64,000 nucleotides of DNA from assembly GCF_032229225.1 (NCBI RefSeq), contig NZ_CP135076.1:496001-560000 (forward strand), in the 5' to 3' direction. The stretch's first letter is position 1. Each line of letters begins with the position of its first letter. Source of the stretch: Stakelama saccharophila. GTDB lineage: Bacteria; Pseudomonadota; Alphaproteobacteria; Sphingomonadales; Sphingomonadaceae. Of this stretch, positions 1 to 7,691 are shown in pieces. The notes beneath the pieces were generated by a model that was not told the origin of the DNA, ran no database searches, and worked only from the letters and a program-made list of their open reading frames with translations. A program made the translations under genes and the position numbers.

Positions 1-1756
1 GGTCGACCGGCCCGGCGCCGACGACTGCCGCCTTGAAGCGGTTGCCATGGGTGACGGCCCAGGCCGACAGGAAGCCGCCATAGCTCCAGCCGCCGATGCC
101 GAGCCGGTCGGGATCGGCGATCTTTTGATCGACCAGGTAATCGAGCCCGTCCATCACGTCCTGATAGTCCATGCCGCCCCAGTCGTTGCCGACGGCGCGG
201 GCGAAGTCGACGCCCTGCCCGTCCGAACCGCGCGGATTGGGCAGAAACACCACATAGCCGTGGCTCGCCAGCATCTGCGCCCATTCGTGCCAGCTTCCCA
301 GCCAGCCGGCCCACCACGCCCATTCCGGGCCGCCGTGGATCTGCACCACCGTCCTGGTCGGCGAGCCCGGCGTATAGCCCGGCGGCGTCACCAGCACGCC
401 GTAGATGGTCTTGCCGTCCTTGTGGTTTCTCCAGTGGATTTGCCGGACCTTGCCGAGTTTCCAGTCGGCGACTTGGCGGTTGAGACGGGTGATCGGCCGC
501 GCCTTGCCATGGTCGATCGCCCAGACATCGGTCGGCCGCGCCGGACTGGAAAGCTGGGCGACCATGGTGTCGCCGTCGGCGTCGATGTCGAAATCCGAGG
601 ATTCGCCATCCAGCGCCGTGATCGTCGCGACGGCGCCCGTGGCCGGGTCGATGCGCACGACCTTGGACCGCGTCTTCTCGAAGGACAGGGCGAGCAGGGA
701 GTCGCCGCCCGCCGACCAGCGCAGCTTGGTGAGCAGGCCGGGATGATCGTCCGCGAGTTTCGTCAGCGTGTCCGATGCGAGATCATAGACCCGTGGCGCC
801 AGGCTGATGAAGCCCGGCAACAGGATCGCCTCGCCCGCGATCCGCTTGCCGTCCGGGGACCAAAACGGGCCTTCGGCCGCATGCTCCAGGATCGTCTTGC
901 CGACTTTGCCCGTGGCGGGATCGAACAGGACGATACGGCTGTGATAGAAATAGGCATTGATGTCGGGCCTGTCGTTCACGCGCAGCGCCATGCGCCTGCC
1001 GTCCGGCGACCAGTCCACCGCGCTGACATTCAGCCCGGCGGGTGACACGCGCCGCGCGCTACGCTTCGCCAGATCGTAAATCCACAGGCGGTTGAAATGA
1101 CGCGAATGATCGCGCTCGATCCAATCCTCGCCGCGTGCCCTGGCCTGTTTCTCTTCCGGTGCCTGCGGATCGGTGCTGAGAAAGGCGATATGCTTGCCGT
1201 CGGGCGACCAGACAATGTCCGTGACATCGGCCGACATGGCCGTGAGCGGGACCGCCCCGCCGCCATTCGCCGGCATCAGCCATAGCTGTTTCGATCCGTC
1301 CTGCTCGCCGGACGACGATTTGCCCGGCGGCGTGCCCGCGACCGGCGGACCGGGGGCATCTGTCGTCTCCGTGATAAAGGATATGCCGCTCTCGCCGCCG
1401 CCGAGCAGCGGGTTGTCGCGGTTCGAGAGAAAGGCGATCCACCTGCCGTCGGGCGACCAGCGCGGCGTGTTGTCGATGCCGGCCGAGACGATGAAGGGCC
1501 GGGCGTCGCTGCTGCCGTCGCTGGGCACCGCCCAGATATTCTGGTGCGGCGGGGAAAAGGTCGCCATCTGCCGCTGAACGGTAAACAGCACCGTGTCGCC
1601 GTCCGGCGACAGCGCGACATCGCGCATGTCGTCCAGCTTCATAATATCCGACGGCGCGATCGCGCCGCCCTCGTTCGCCGGTTGCGCGGTGGCTGCCGGC
1701 GATGCGAGGGCGAGGAGGACGGCGAGGCCCAGGCGGGGAATGATGCCGGTCGTCAT
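1..1756 (-). CDS. S9 family serine peptidase with TolB-like propeller (3' end outside window)
   Basis: The first 585 residues are visible; the gene runs off the left edge. An N-terminal signal peptide (hydrophobic stretch LGLAVLLALASPAATA) predicts export. Propeller-type repeats with the recurrent WSPDGK/LSPDGD signature fill about residues 40-400. A prolyl-oligopeptidase-type alpha/beta hydrolase domain follows, with the nucleophile motif GWSYGG placing the catalytic Ser at residue 558; the Asp and His would lie beyond the edge. The start at 1756 has a good GGAGGA ribosome site and lies only 12 bases after the stop of the upstream TonB-dependent receptor on the same strand, so the two are probably one operon. 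The likely role is periplasmic or extracellular peptide hydrolysis, with the receptor importing substrate or product. Dipeptidyl-peptidase or acylaminoacyl-peptidase specificity cannot be told apart here. Confidence 0.88.
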   Translation of the reverse strand, partial: MTTGIIPRLGLAVLLALASPAATAQPANEGGAIAPSDIMKLDDMRDVALSPDGDTVLFTVQRQMATFSPPHQNIWAVPSDGSSDARPFIVSAGIDNTPRWSPDGRWIAFLSNRDNPLLGGGESGISFITETTDAPGPPVAGTPPGKSSSGEQDGSKQLWLMPANGGGAVPLTAMSADVTDIVWSPDGKHIAFLSTDPQAPEEKQARARGEDWIERDHSRHFNRLWIYDLAKRSARRVSPAGLNVSAVDWSPDGRRMALRVNDRPDINAYFYHSRIVLFDPATGKVGKTILEHAAEGPFWSPDGKRIAGEAILLPGFISLAPRVYDLASDTLTKLADDHPGLLTKLRWSAGGDSLLALSFEKTRSKVVRIDPATGAVATITALDGESSDFDIDADGDTMVAQLSSPARPTDVWAIDHGKARPITRLNRQVADWKLGKVRQIHWRNHKDGKTIYGVLVTPPGYTPGSPTRTVVQIHGGPEWAWWAGWLGSWHEWAQMLASHGYVVFLPNPRGSDGQGVDFARAVGNDWGGMDYQDVMDGLDYLVDQKIADPDRLGIGGWSYGGFLSAWAVTHGNRFKAAVVGAGPVD

Positions 1757-1768
1757 GTCGTCCTCCGC

Positions 1769-4027
1769 TTACAGATGCCAGTCGATGCGTAATCCATAGG
1801 TGCGTGGCCGTATGATCGATCCGGCCGGCGTCGCCTGCGAGGTGAAGGGCGCGTTGAGGATGCCGTATTCGTCGAAGACATTCTCGACATAGCCCATCAG
1901 GCGGAACCGGTCCGTCAGGTCGATGGAGGCGCGCAGGTCGAACACGTTGAAACCGCCGCGCATGTTGGGATTGCCGAACGCGACCGGCGCCTTCGACAGA
2001 TAGCGGTGCGCGACCGCGAAGGTCGGCTCGCGCGGCATGTCGTGCAGGTCGAGCGTGAGGTTGTTCGACACCGACCAACTCGACGAACCCGGCAGCGGCG
2101 TGCCCGCCGGATAGCCCGGACCGTAATTGTCGGGCAGGCGGTCGGTCAGCGCCGCGTCCTGATAGGTCGCGTTGGAACTGAAGGTCAGGTCGCGTGTGAT
2201 ATCAAGTGTGCCGGAGAATTCGACGCCGGCGATATTCGCGCTGCCGGCATTGGTGACATAGGAGAAATAGGACGGCGCCGGGCCGAACAGCCGGGCCTGG
2301 ATGTCCTTCCAGTCGATGTTGAACACCGTCGCGTCGATATGCAGCCGCTGCTCGAAGGCGGAGAATTTCACGCCCGCCTCGTAATTGTCGACCGTATCGC
2401 TGTCATAGCCCGGCTCGATCGAGGGAAGCAGCCCGGCATTGGGATTGATGCCGCCGACGCGATAGCCCTTGGAATAGGTCATATACGCCATGAAAGTGTC
2501 GGTCGGGCGGAAGGCCAGCGTGACCTTCGGCGTGAAGCCGTTCTCGGTCTGGCTGAGGCTGCCGCTGCTGTCCGCCGGCGTGAAGTCGCCGGGGCCGAGC
2601 GCGCCGGCCTGGTTGACCACGTCGCCGGCGGCCTTGGTGTCGTAATAGCGCCCGCCAACGGTGATCTCGAACGCCGGCACCGGCTTGAATGAAACTTCGC
2701 CGAAGATGCCGAGATCCTCGTTCAGCAGGTCGGAGACATAGCCGTAGAGGCGGTCGTCCGGCGCCAGTTGCGAGCCAGGATAGCCGCCGAAATCGCCCGG
2801 ATGCGCGTCAATATAGTCGGACGCGCCGTTCTGGAGGATACGGTCATAGCTGTATTTGGTGGAATGCATGTAGCTGGCGCCGATCAGCCAGGTGACGGGA
2901 CCGTCATCGGCAGACGCCAGCCGCGCCTCGATGGTCTTGATATTGGCGTGGGCGTTGCCCAGCGAATAGGCCGCGTCGTCGCCCGTCACATTGCCGGTCA
3001 CATAGGGCGTGGGATAGGACAGGACGGTGGTGTTGTGCTTCTCGTCCACCGAGCCCAGTACGGTCAGCGTGGCGAAGCCCATCTCCTGATCGAGCCTGAG
3101 GCTGTTCAGCCAGAAATCCGTCGTCTGCGTCTCGGCACGCGGCAGATCGCGGATATAGGGATTGTCGAGATCGAGATAGGTCTGATCGTCGAGATCGGTA
3201 TCCTGATAGGCCGAGAGATAGGTGATCTTCGTCCCATAGACCGGCGTGAATACGATCGAGCCGCGCAGGCCGCGTGTGCGGAAATCGTTGCTGCCCTTCT
3301 CGTCGATGCCGGGATTGTCGAGATAGCCTGCATCGACGCGCTGCAGCGCCATCAGGCGCACCGCCAGCCTGTCCTGGAGGATCGGCAGGTTGACCATCGC
3401 CTTGGCGGCATAGTTCAGGTCGCCGCTGGCATTCTTGGTGCTGCCGACCGATCCTTCGGCCGCGGCGTCGATCTTGGAAGGATCGGCGGTATTGACGACA
3501 TAGTTGACCAGACCGCCCAGGGTGGACGATCCGAACAGCGTGCCCTGCGGCCCGCGCAGCACCTCGACCCGCTTCAGGTCGAACGTGTCGACATCGGGCA
3601 GGGCAATGGGAAAGCCCGGTTCTTCGAGCGGGATTTCGTTCAGATAATAGCCGACCGTGGTCTGGCCCTGCTCGTGATAGGTCGTCGCCGAAACGCCGCG
3701 GATCACGACCTCGGAAATGCCGGGTTGGTAATCGTTGAACACGACGCCGGGCAGGCGATTGATATAGTCCGACAGGCTGTTGGCGTTGGCCGCCGCCAGA
3801 TCCTCGCCGCTCACCGCGCTGATCGGCAGCGCGACCTGGCTCAGCGCCTCCTCGCGCTTGGTCGCGGTGACGATGATATCCTTGCTGCCCAGCGAACCGG
3901 TCGCCTGCTGGTCGTCCTGCCGCTGCGGCTGCTCGCCATCCTCCTGCGCAAGCGCCGGGGCGGCAGACAGCAAGCCGGCCGCCAGGGCGAGAAAGGCAGT
4001 GGTCGTCCGAAGTCGAAATGTGCGCAT
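1769..4027 (-). CDS. TonB-dependent outer-membrane receptor
   Basis: 752 residues from the chosen ATG at 4027, which has an AAAGGGGG ribosome site; an in-frame ATG 30 bases upstream lacks one. A signal peptide ends near ALAQ. The plug domain follows: KDIIVTATKREE is the TonB-box-like region, then ISAVSGEDL and VEVLRGPQGTLFGSS, all typical of the family. The rest is a 22-strand type beta-barrel ending in an aromatic-rich strand (RIDWHL). It imports a scarce substrate across the outer membrane using TonB energy. The downstream S9 peptidase in the same operon suggests a peptide or peptide-like ligand rather than iron, but this is inference. The 210-base leader upstream holds a small inverted repeat, AGTGT-TGCG-ACACT at 4218-4231, that could be a regulator site. 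Confidence 0.93.
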   Translation of the reverse strand: MRTFRLRTTTAFLALAAGLLSAAPALAQEDGEQPQRQDDQQATGSLGSKDIIVTATKREEALSQVALPISAVSGEDLAAANANSLSDYINRLPGVVFNDYQPGISEVVIRGVSATTYHEQGQTTVGYYLNEIPLEEPGFPIALPDVDTFDLKRVEVLRGPQGTLFGSSTLGGLVNYVVNTADPSKIDAAAEGSVGSTKNASGDLNYAAKAMVNLPILQDRLAVRLMALQRVDAGYLDNPGIDEKGSNDFRTRGLRGSIVFTPVYGTKITYLSAYQDTDLDDQTYLDLDNPYIRDLPRAETQTTDFWLNSLRLDQEMGFATLTVLGSVDEKHNTTVLSYPTPYVTGNVTGDDAAYSLGNAHANIKTIEARLASADDGPVTWLIGASYMHSTKYSYDRILQNGASDYIDAHPGDFGGYPGSQLAPDDRLYGYVSDLLNEDLGIFGEVSFKPVPAFEITVGGRYYDTKAAGDVVNQAGALGPGDFTPADSSGSLSQTENGFTPKVTLAFRPTDTFMAYMTYSKGYRVGGINPNAGLLPSIEPGYDSDTVDNYEAGVKFSAFEQRLHIDATVFNIDWKDIQARLFGPAPSYFSYVTNAGSANIAGVEFSGTLDITRDLTFSSNATYQDAALTDRLPDNYGPGYPAGTPLPGSSSWSVSNNLTLDLHDMPREPTFAVAHRYLSKAPVAFGNPNMRGGFNVFDLRASIDLTDRFRLMGYVENVFDEYGILNAPFTSQATPAGSIIRPRTYGLRIDWHL

Positions 4028-4237
4028 GGTCTGGCCCCCTTTTATCCGCGCAGCCACTGGGCCACGCTTGGATTCACTCGGTCTTTCCGACGGCGCCGCT
4101 TCCCGGCGCCACGCCGTGCCGAATCCGGCACGGGCGCTCCTCCCGATCGCAAAGCTCGCGCGGCACTAGGGCACCCGAAACATCCAAAAACCCGATAGAG
4201 AAGGGGCCAAGGCCGAGAGTGTTGCGACACTGGACCC

Positions 4238-5176
4238 TTACCGGTCCAGGCAGCCGCGCAGCCATGCCGATGCCTCCGACAGGGCACGATCCGCGAGCCT
4301 CGAAATGCGAACCGCTTCCAGAAAGCTGTGGGCGGCACCCGGATAGACTTCGGCCCGAACCGGCACGGACGCGGCGCGCAACCGCTCGGCCATGGCACGG
4401 TTCTCGTCGGCCAGGATGTCGCATTCGGGGATACAGAAAAAGGCGGGCGGCAGCCCTTGGGAATCGGCGAGGATCGGTCGGGCCAGCGGGTCGCTCGTCT
4501 TCGCCGCGCCCGGACCGAGATAGGCGCACCAGAAGTCGCGCATCTCCTCGCATGTCAGCATGTAATCAGCGCCGTCGAAGGCGACATGCGACGCGCGCTC
4601 GAGGGTATCGAACACGCCGTAGTTGAGGAGCATGGCGGCGAGCCCGCGCCCGGCATCCCGCTCCCGGATCGCGGTGGCCAGCGACAGGTTCGCGCCGGCC
4701 GAATCGCCTCCGACCGCCAGCCGCGTGGCGTCGATGCCGAGCGAATCGCCTGCTTGCCGCAGCCGGCCGAGCACCAGCGCGACGTCGTCCAGCGCCGCCG
4801 GAAAGGGCGTCTCCGGCGCGCGGCGATAGTCGATGCCGACAACCGCACAGCCGCTGCGCGCGGCATATTCGCGCATCAGCCGGTCATGCGTGTCGATGCT
4901 GAACAACACCCAGCCGCCGCCGTGCAGATAGACGAGCGCAGGCAGGGGCGCATCGTCGGCCGGCCGGTATATCCGCACTCGGATGGCGTTCGGCCCGACG
5001 GTCAGATCCCGGACCGACGCCATGTCCGGCCCGCCTGCGGCCCAGGGCGCGCGGACCTGCTCGGCGATGCGGCGTCGTTCCGCGACATGCGGCACGCCGC
5101 CCGCCGACAGCCGGGCATAGGCACCGTTCACCTCGTCGCGGAAGCGCGCGATGTCCGGGTCGAGCGGCGTGATCAT
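4238..5176 (-). CDS. alpha/beta hydrolase, hormone-sensitive-lipase family
   Basis: 312 residues starting with MITPLDPDIARF at 5176. The oxyanion-hole motif HGGGW lies at residues 85-89 and the nucleophile elbow GDSAG has Ser159. A later Asp (CDILADE) and His (GAAHSFLE) complete the triad expected of the HSL/GDXG carboxylesterase family. There is no signal peptide, so it is cytoplasmic. Its ATG overlaps the stop of the 76-codon ORF upstream (ATGA), which in turn overlaps the MocR regulator in the same way, so the three genes are translationally coupled. Probable role: hydrolysis of a small ester or amide handled by this catabolic locus. A longer in-frame start exists at 5278 but would overlap the coupled small ORF heavily. 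Confidence 0.88.
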   Translation of the reverse strand: MITPLDPDIARFRDEVNGAYARLSAGGVPHVAERRRIAEQVRAPWAAGGPDMASVRDLTVGPNAIRVRIYRPADDAPLPALVYLHGGGWVLFSIDTHDRLMREYAARSGCAVVGIDYRRAPETPFPAALDDVALVLGRLRQAGDSLGIDATRLAVGGDSAGANLSLATAIRERDAGRGLAAMLLNYGVFDTLERASHVAFDGADYMLTCEEMRDFWCAYLGPGAAKTSDPLARPILADSQGLPPAFFCIPECDILADENRAMAERLRAASVPVRAEVYPGAAHSFLEAVRISRLADRALSEASAWLRGCLDR

Positions 5177-5403
5177 GCCGGCGCCTCCCGCCATTTCCTG
5201 GCCGCGGCATACGGACCGCTGCCGATCCTCTCTGTCGTGGCGAGGCCGAGGATGAAGATCACGGCGGCTTCCGACCAAGCCGCGACACGGCCGCTGCGGA
5301 GCGGATGGAGCGCGCGGACCATCTTCACGTCGGTCGGCCCGGAACAGGGATCGGCGACATGAACGAGGGCGCCGGTCCGCTGCAGCACGGCGGCAATCGT
5401 CAT
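5173..5403 (-). CDS. small coupled ORF of unknown function (76 aa)
   Basis: A 76-residue reading frame beginning MTIAAVLQRTGALVHV. Its ATG overlaps the MocR stop (ATGA at 5403-5400) and its TGA overlaps the hydrolase ATG (ATGA at 5176-5173). This double four-base overlap on the same strand is the main evidence that it is translated; a chance non-coding gap would rarely keep both junctions. There is one moderately hydrophobic stretch (SEAAVIFILGLATT) and a single Cys in DPCSG. I recognise no family. It could be a small partner of the hydrolase or regulator, or merely a coupling ORF that keeps ribosomes on the message. Confidence 0.5.
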   Translation of the reverse strand: MTIAAVLQRTGALVHVADPCSGPTDVKMVRALHPLRSGRVAAWSEAAVIFILGLATTERIGSGPYAAARKWREAPA

Positions 5404-6866
5404 TCCGTCGCGGCCTGTCGCAAGAGTTGCAACACCTTCGCCGCCTCGCCCTCGTCGAGGCTGCCGAACCCCAGGCGCAGGCCGCGCCCCGCGTCCGGAC
5501 GCGTCATATAGGATTCGGAGGCGGCGAAACGCAGGCCCAGCCCCGGCGCCCGCGCCTCGACGCGCGCCAGCGTTTCGGGGTCGTGGAACCGCAGCCAGAA
5601 GGCGAGCCCGCCATCGGGCACCGAACAATCGGCGATATCCCCCAGTTGATCGGCCAGCATCGCCGCAAAGCTCTCGCGCCGGTCGGCATAGACCTGCCGC
5701 ACCTTGCGGGCGTGGCGGCGCAGCTCGCCATTCTCGATCAATTCGGCGGCGGCATCCTCGGTCAGCGTGTTGCCCATGCCGTCGGTCAGCGAGACCTGGT
5801 GCGCGATGGCGTCGATCACGTCGGCGGGAGCGGCGATATAGCCGATGCGAAGTGCGGGCAGCAGCAGCTTGGACAGTGATCCGACATAGATGACCTGCGC
5901 GGGGGCATAGGCGGCCATCGGCAGCAGCGGCTGCGACTCGAAATGAAATTCGTGGTCGTAATCGTCCTCGATGATGGCGAAGCCGAACTGGTGGGCGATC
6001 GCCAGCAGGCGCAGCCGCCGTTCGGGCCTGAGCGCCACGGTGGTCGGGAACTGGTGATGCGGGGTCAGGAAGATGGCGCGGATCGGGTGCCGCCGGCAGG
6101 CGCGCTCCAGGTCGGCGATGTCGACTCCGCCCTCATCCAGCGCAACCGGCACGATCTCCGCGCCGCGGGCATGGAAGGCGGCGACCGCGGGTTCATAGGT
6201 CAGCGCCTCGACCGCCACCGCGGTGCCGGCGCGCACCAGCAATTGCGCGGCGAGGAAGATGCCGTTCTGGCTGCCGCGCGTGATGCAGATATTGTCCCGC
6301 GTGACAGGCAGGCCGCGCTCGCTCTTCAGCATCTCCGCGATCGCCTCGCGCAACCGGGACGAACCGCGCGGGTCGCGATATTGCAGCCGATTTTCGCGAG
6401 AAGCGCTGCGGATCGCGGTGCGATAGGCGCGCGACAGCACCTCTGTCGGCATCAGCCGCCCGTCGGGCGAGCCCTCGTCCACCTTGATCGCGCCGTCCGC
6501 CGCCAGCGCCAGCGGCCGGGCGGGCGGCGGGTCGAAGCGATAATCGGCGCTGGCGGCCTGATCGACCGGTGCCTTCGGCGCCTCGCGCGGTGTCGCTTCG
6601 GGCAGCGAACTGGACACCGTCGTCCCGCGCGTACCCGCCGAGGCGAGCCAGCCCTGCGCGATCAGGTCCTCATAGGCCAGCACCACCGTCTTGCGATTGA
6701 CGCCCAGCGTTGCGGCCAGTTCGCGCGTGCTCGGCAGATAGGTGCCCGAGGCCAGGTGCCCGCTCTCGATGTCGCGGATCAGCGCCTGGATGATCTGCAT
6801 ATAGATCGGCGCATCGCGGGACGGGTCGATCCGGTCGCGCAGGCTGACATTCCATGGGCGAAGCAT
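5400..6866 (-). CDS. MocR/GabR-type PLP-dependent transcriptional regulator
   Basis: 488 residues from the ATG at 6866, preceded by a GGGGGT ribosome site. A GntR-type winged helix occupies about residues 15-85 (LPSTRELAATLGVNRKT is the recognition region). A fold-type-I aminotransferase-like domain follows, with Asp/Tyr of IIEDDYDHEF and the Schiff-base lysine at Lys333 in GSLSK. MocR proteins sense PLP or an amino-acid/PLP adduct and usually control a divergent neighbour. Here the divergent gene is a PaiB-like flavin-binding split-barrel protein, and the downstream coupled genes are a small ORF and an alpha/beta hydrolase. The effector is unknown; an amino acid or amine would fit the surrounding hydrolases. 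Confidence 0.93.
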   Translation of the reverse strand: MLRPWNVSLRDRIDPSRDAPIYMQIIQALIRDIESGHLASGTYLPSTRELAATLGVNRKTVVLAYEDLIAQGWLASAGTRGTTVSSSLPEATPREAPKAPVDQAASADYRFDPPPARPLALAADGAIKVDEGSPDGRLMPTEVLSRAYRTAIRSASRENRLQYRDPRGSSRLREAIAEMLKSERGLPVTRDNICITRGSQNGIFLAAQLLVRAGTAVAVEALTYEPAVAAFHARGAEIVPVALDEGGVDIADLERACRRHPIRAIFLTPHHQFPTTVALRPERRLRLLAIAHQFGFAIIEDDYDHEFHFESQPLLPMAAYAPAQVIYVGSLSKLLLPALRIGYIAAPADVIDAIAHQVSLTDGMGNTLTEDAAAELIENGELRRHARKVRQVYADRRESFAAMLADQLGDIADCSVPDGGLAFWLRFHDPETLARVEARAPGLGLRFAASESYMTRPDAGRGLRLGFGSLDEGEAAKVLQLLRQAATE

Positions 6867-6900
6867 TGGCACCCCCGATCGCTCGATCGCGTATGTTTCA

Positions 6901-6909
6901 GTGGTCCAC
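6901..6909. promoter_or_regulatory. candidate MocR operator in divergent promoter region
   Basis: GTGGTCCAC is an inverted repeat (GTGG-T-CCAC) in the 217-base gap between the MocR gene and the divergent PaiB-like gene, 35 bases upstream of the regulator's start. AGTGGTCC/AGTGGACC-type half sites are known for several MocR regulators such as PdxR. Only one clear copy is visible, so the assignment is tentative. Confidence 0.35.
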
Positions 6910-7083
6910 GTTAGGGCGACGGTCACGGCATTGGCAAGTCCGGCCTTGGTCCGGGGCGATTCTCTCTCTTGGCGCTTGCATGTACCGGCCCGGCACGGGA
7001 AGGTGCCCGGCATTCATGCGTCGCGGGGGCATCATGGAATATCGCGCACCACGAGCCGGTTGCGACCGGAAGCCGGTATCATA

Positions 7084-7689
7084 ATGACAGTGTTCGAGAA
7101 TTTCTCCGCCGCCGATGTGCGCGACCTGATCGCCGACTATCCGCTCGCCTGGGTCGCCGCCGCCGGGTACGGCGTGGAGCAAGCCAGCCTGTTGCCGCTC
7201 CTGGGCGATTACGGCGCCGGGGGGCGGCTGGTCCGGCTGATCGGCCACATGTCGCGCCGCAATGCGCTGGTCGATGCGCTGCATCCCAGGGGCAAGGCAC
7301 TGGTACTGTTCACCGGCCCCCAAGCCTATATCTCACCGGACCATGCCCGCGACCGGAGTTGGGCCCCGACCTGGAACTACGCCCAGGTCCGGGTCGAGGT
7401 CGAGCTGGAATTCACCCCGGGCGATACGCCCGCCGCCGTCGAGCGGCTGGTGGAGGCGATGGAGCATGGCCGCGCCGATCCCTGGACCGTCGCGCATATC
7501 CGCGACCGCTACGAAGCAATGCTCAAGGCGATCATCGCCTTTCGCGCCGACGTGATCGACATCGCCGCCCGCTTCAAGCTGGGCCAGGACGAGCCGGACC
7601 CGGTACTCGCCAGCGTGCTGGAAGAATTAGGCGATCCGGCCATGTGCAACTGGATGCGGCGCTTCAACCGCGACCGCACGGGCGAATAG
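7084..7689 (+). CDS. PaiB-like FMN-binding split-barrel protein
   Basis: 201 residues from the ATG at 7084. The sequence matches the FMN_bind_2/PaiB layout: an N-terminal DLIADYPLAWV segment, then GHMSRRNALVDAL, then FTGPQAYISPDHA and the WNYAQVRVEVELE strand that form the split barrel. A helical C-terminal tail follows, with FKLGQDEPDPV matching the usual KLSQN-type segment. In Bacillus PaiB was described as a negative regulator; many homologues are thought to be flavin- or heme-dependent oxidoreductases. It is divergent from a MocR regulator, which probably controls it. The next gene begins two bases after its stop, so the two are almost certainly co-transcribed. Confidence 0.87.
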   Translation: MTVFENFSAADVRDLIADYPLAWVAAAGYGVEQASLLPLLGDYGAGGRLVRLIGHMSRRNALVDALHPRGKALVLFTGPQAYISPDHARDRSWAPTWNYAQVRVEVELEFTPGDTPAAVERLVEAMEHGRADPWTVAHIRDRYEAMLKAIIAFRADVIDIAARFKLGQDEPDPVLASVLEELGDPAMCNWMRRFNRDRTGE

Positions 7690-7691
7690 CC

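Noticed and set aside
1..4027. A lasso-peptide isopeptidase locus (S9 enzyme next to a TonB receptor)
   Set aside because: No precursor, maturation (B/C) or FecI/FecR genes are nearby; the S9 enzyme is better called a general exported peptidase.
6969..7691. A 240-residue N-terminal extension of the propeller-amidohydrolase reading through the PaiB-like gene
   Set aside because: The extension is low-complexity and Arg-rich, out of frame with the real PaiB-like protein, and hides the signal peptide that begins at the GTG at 7692.
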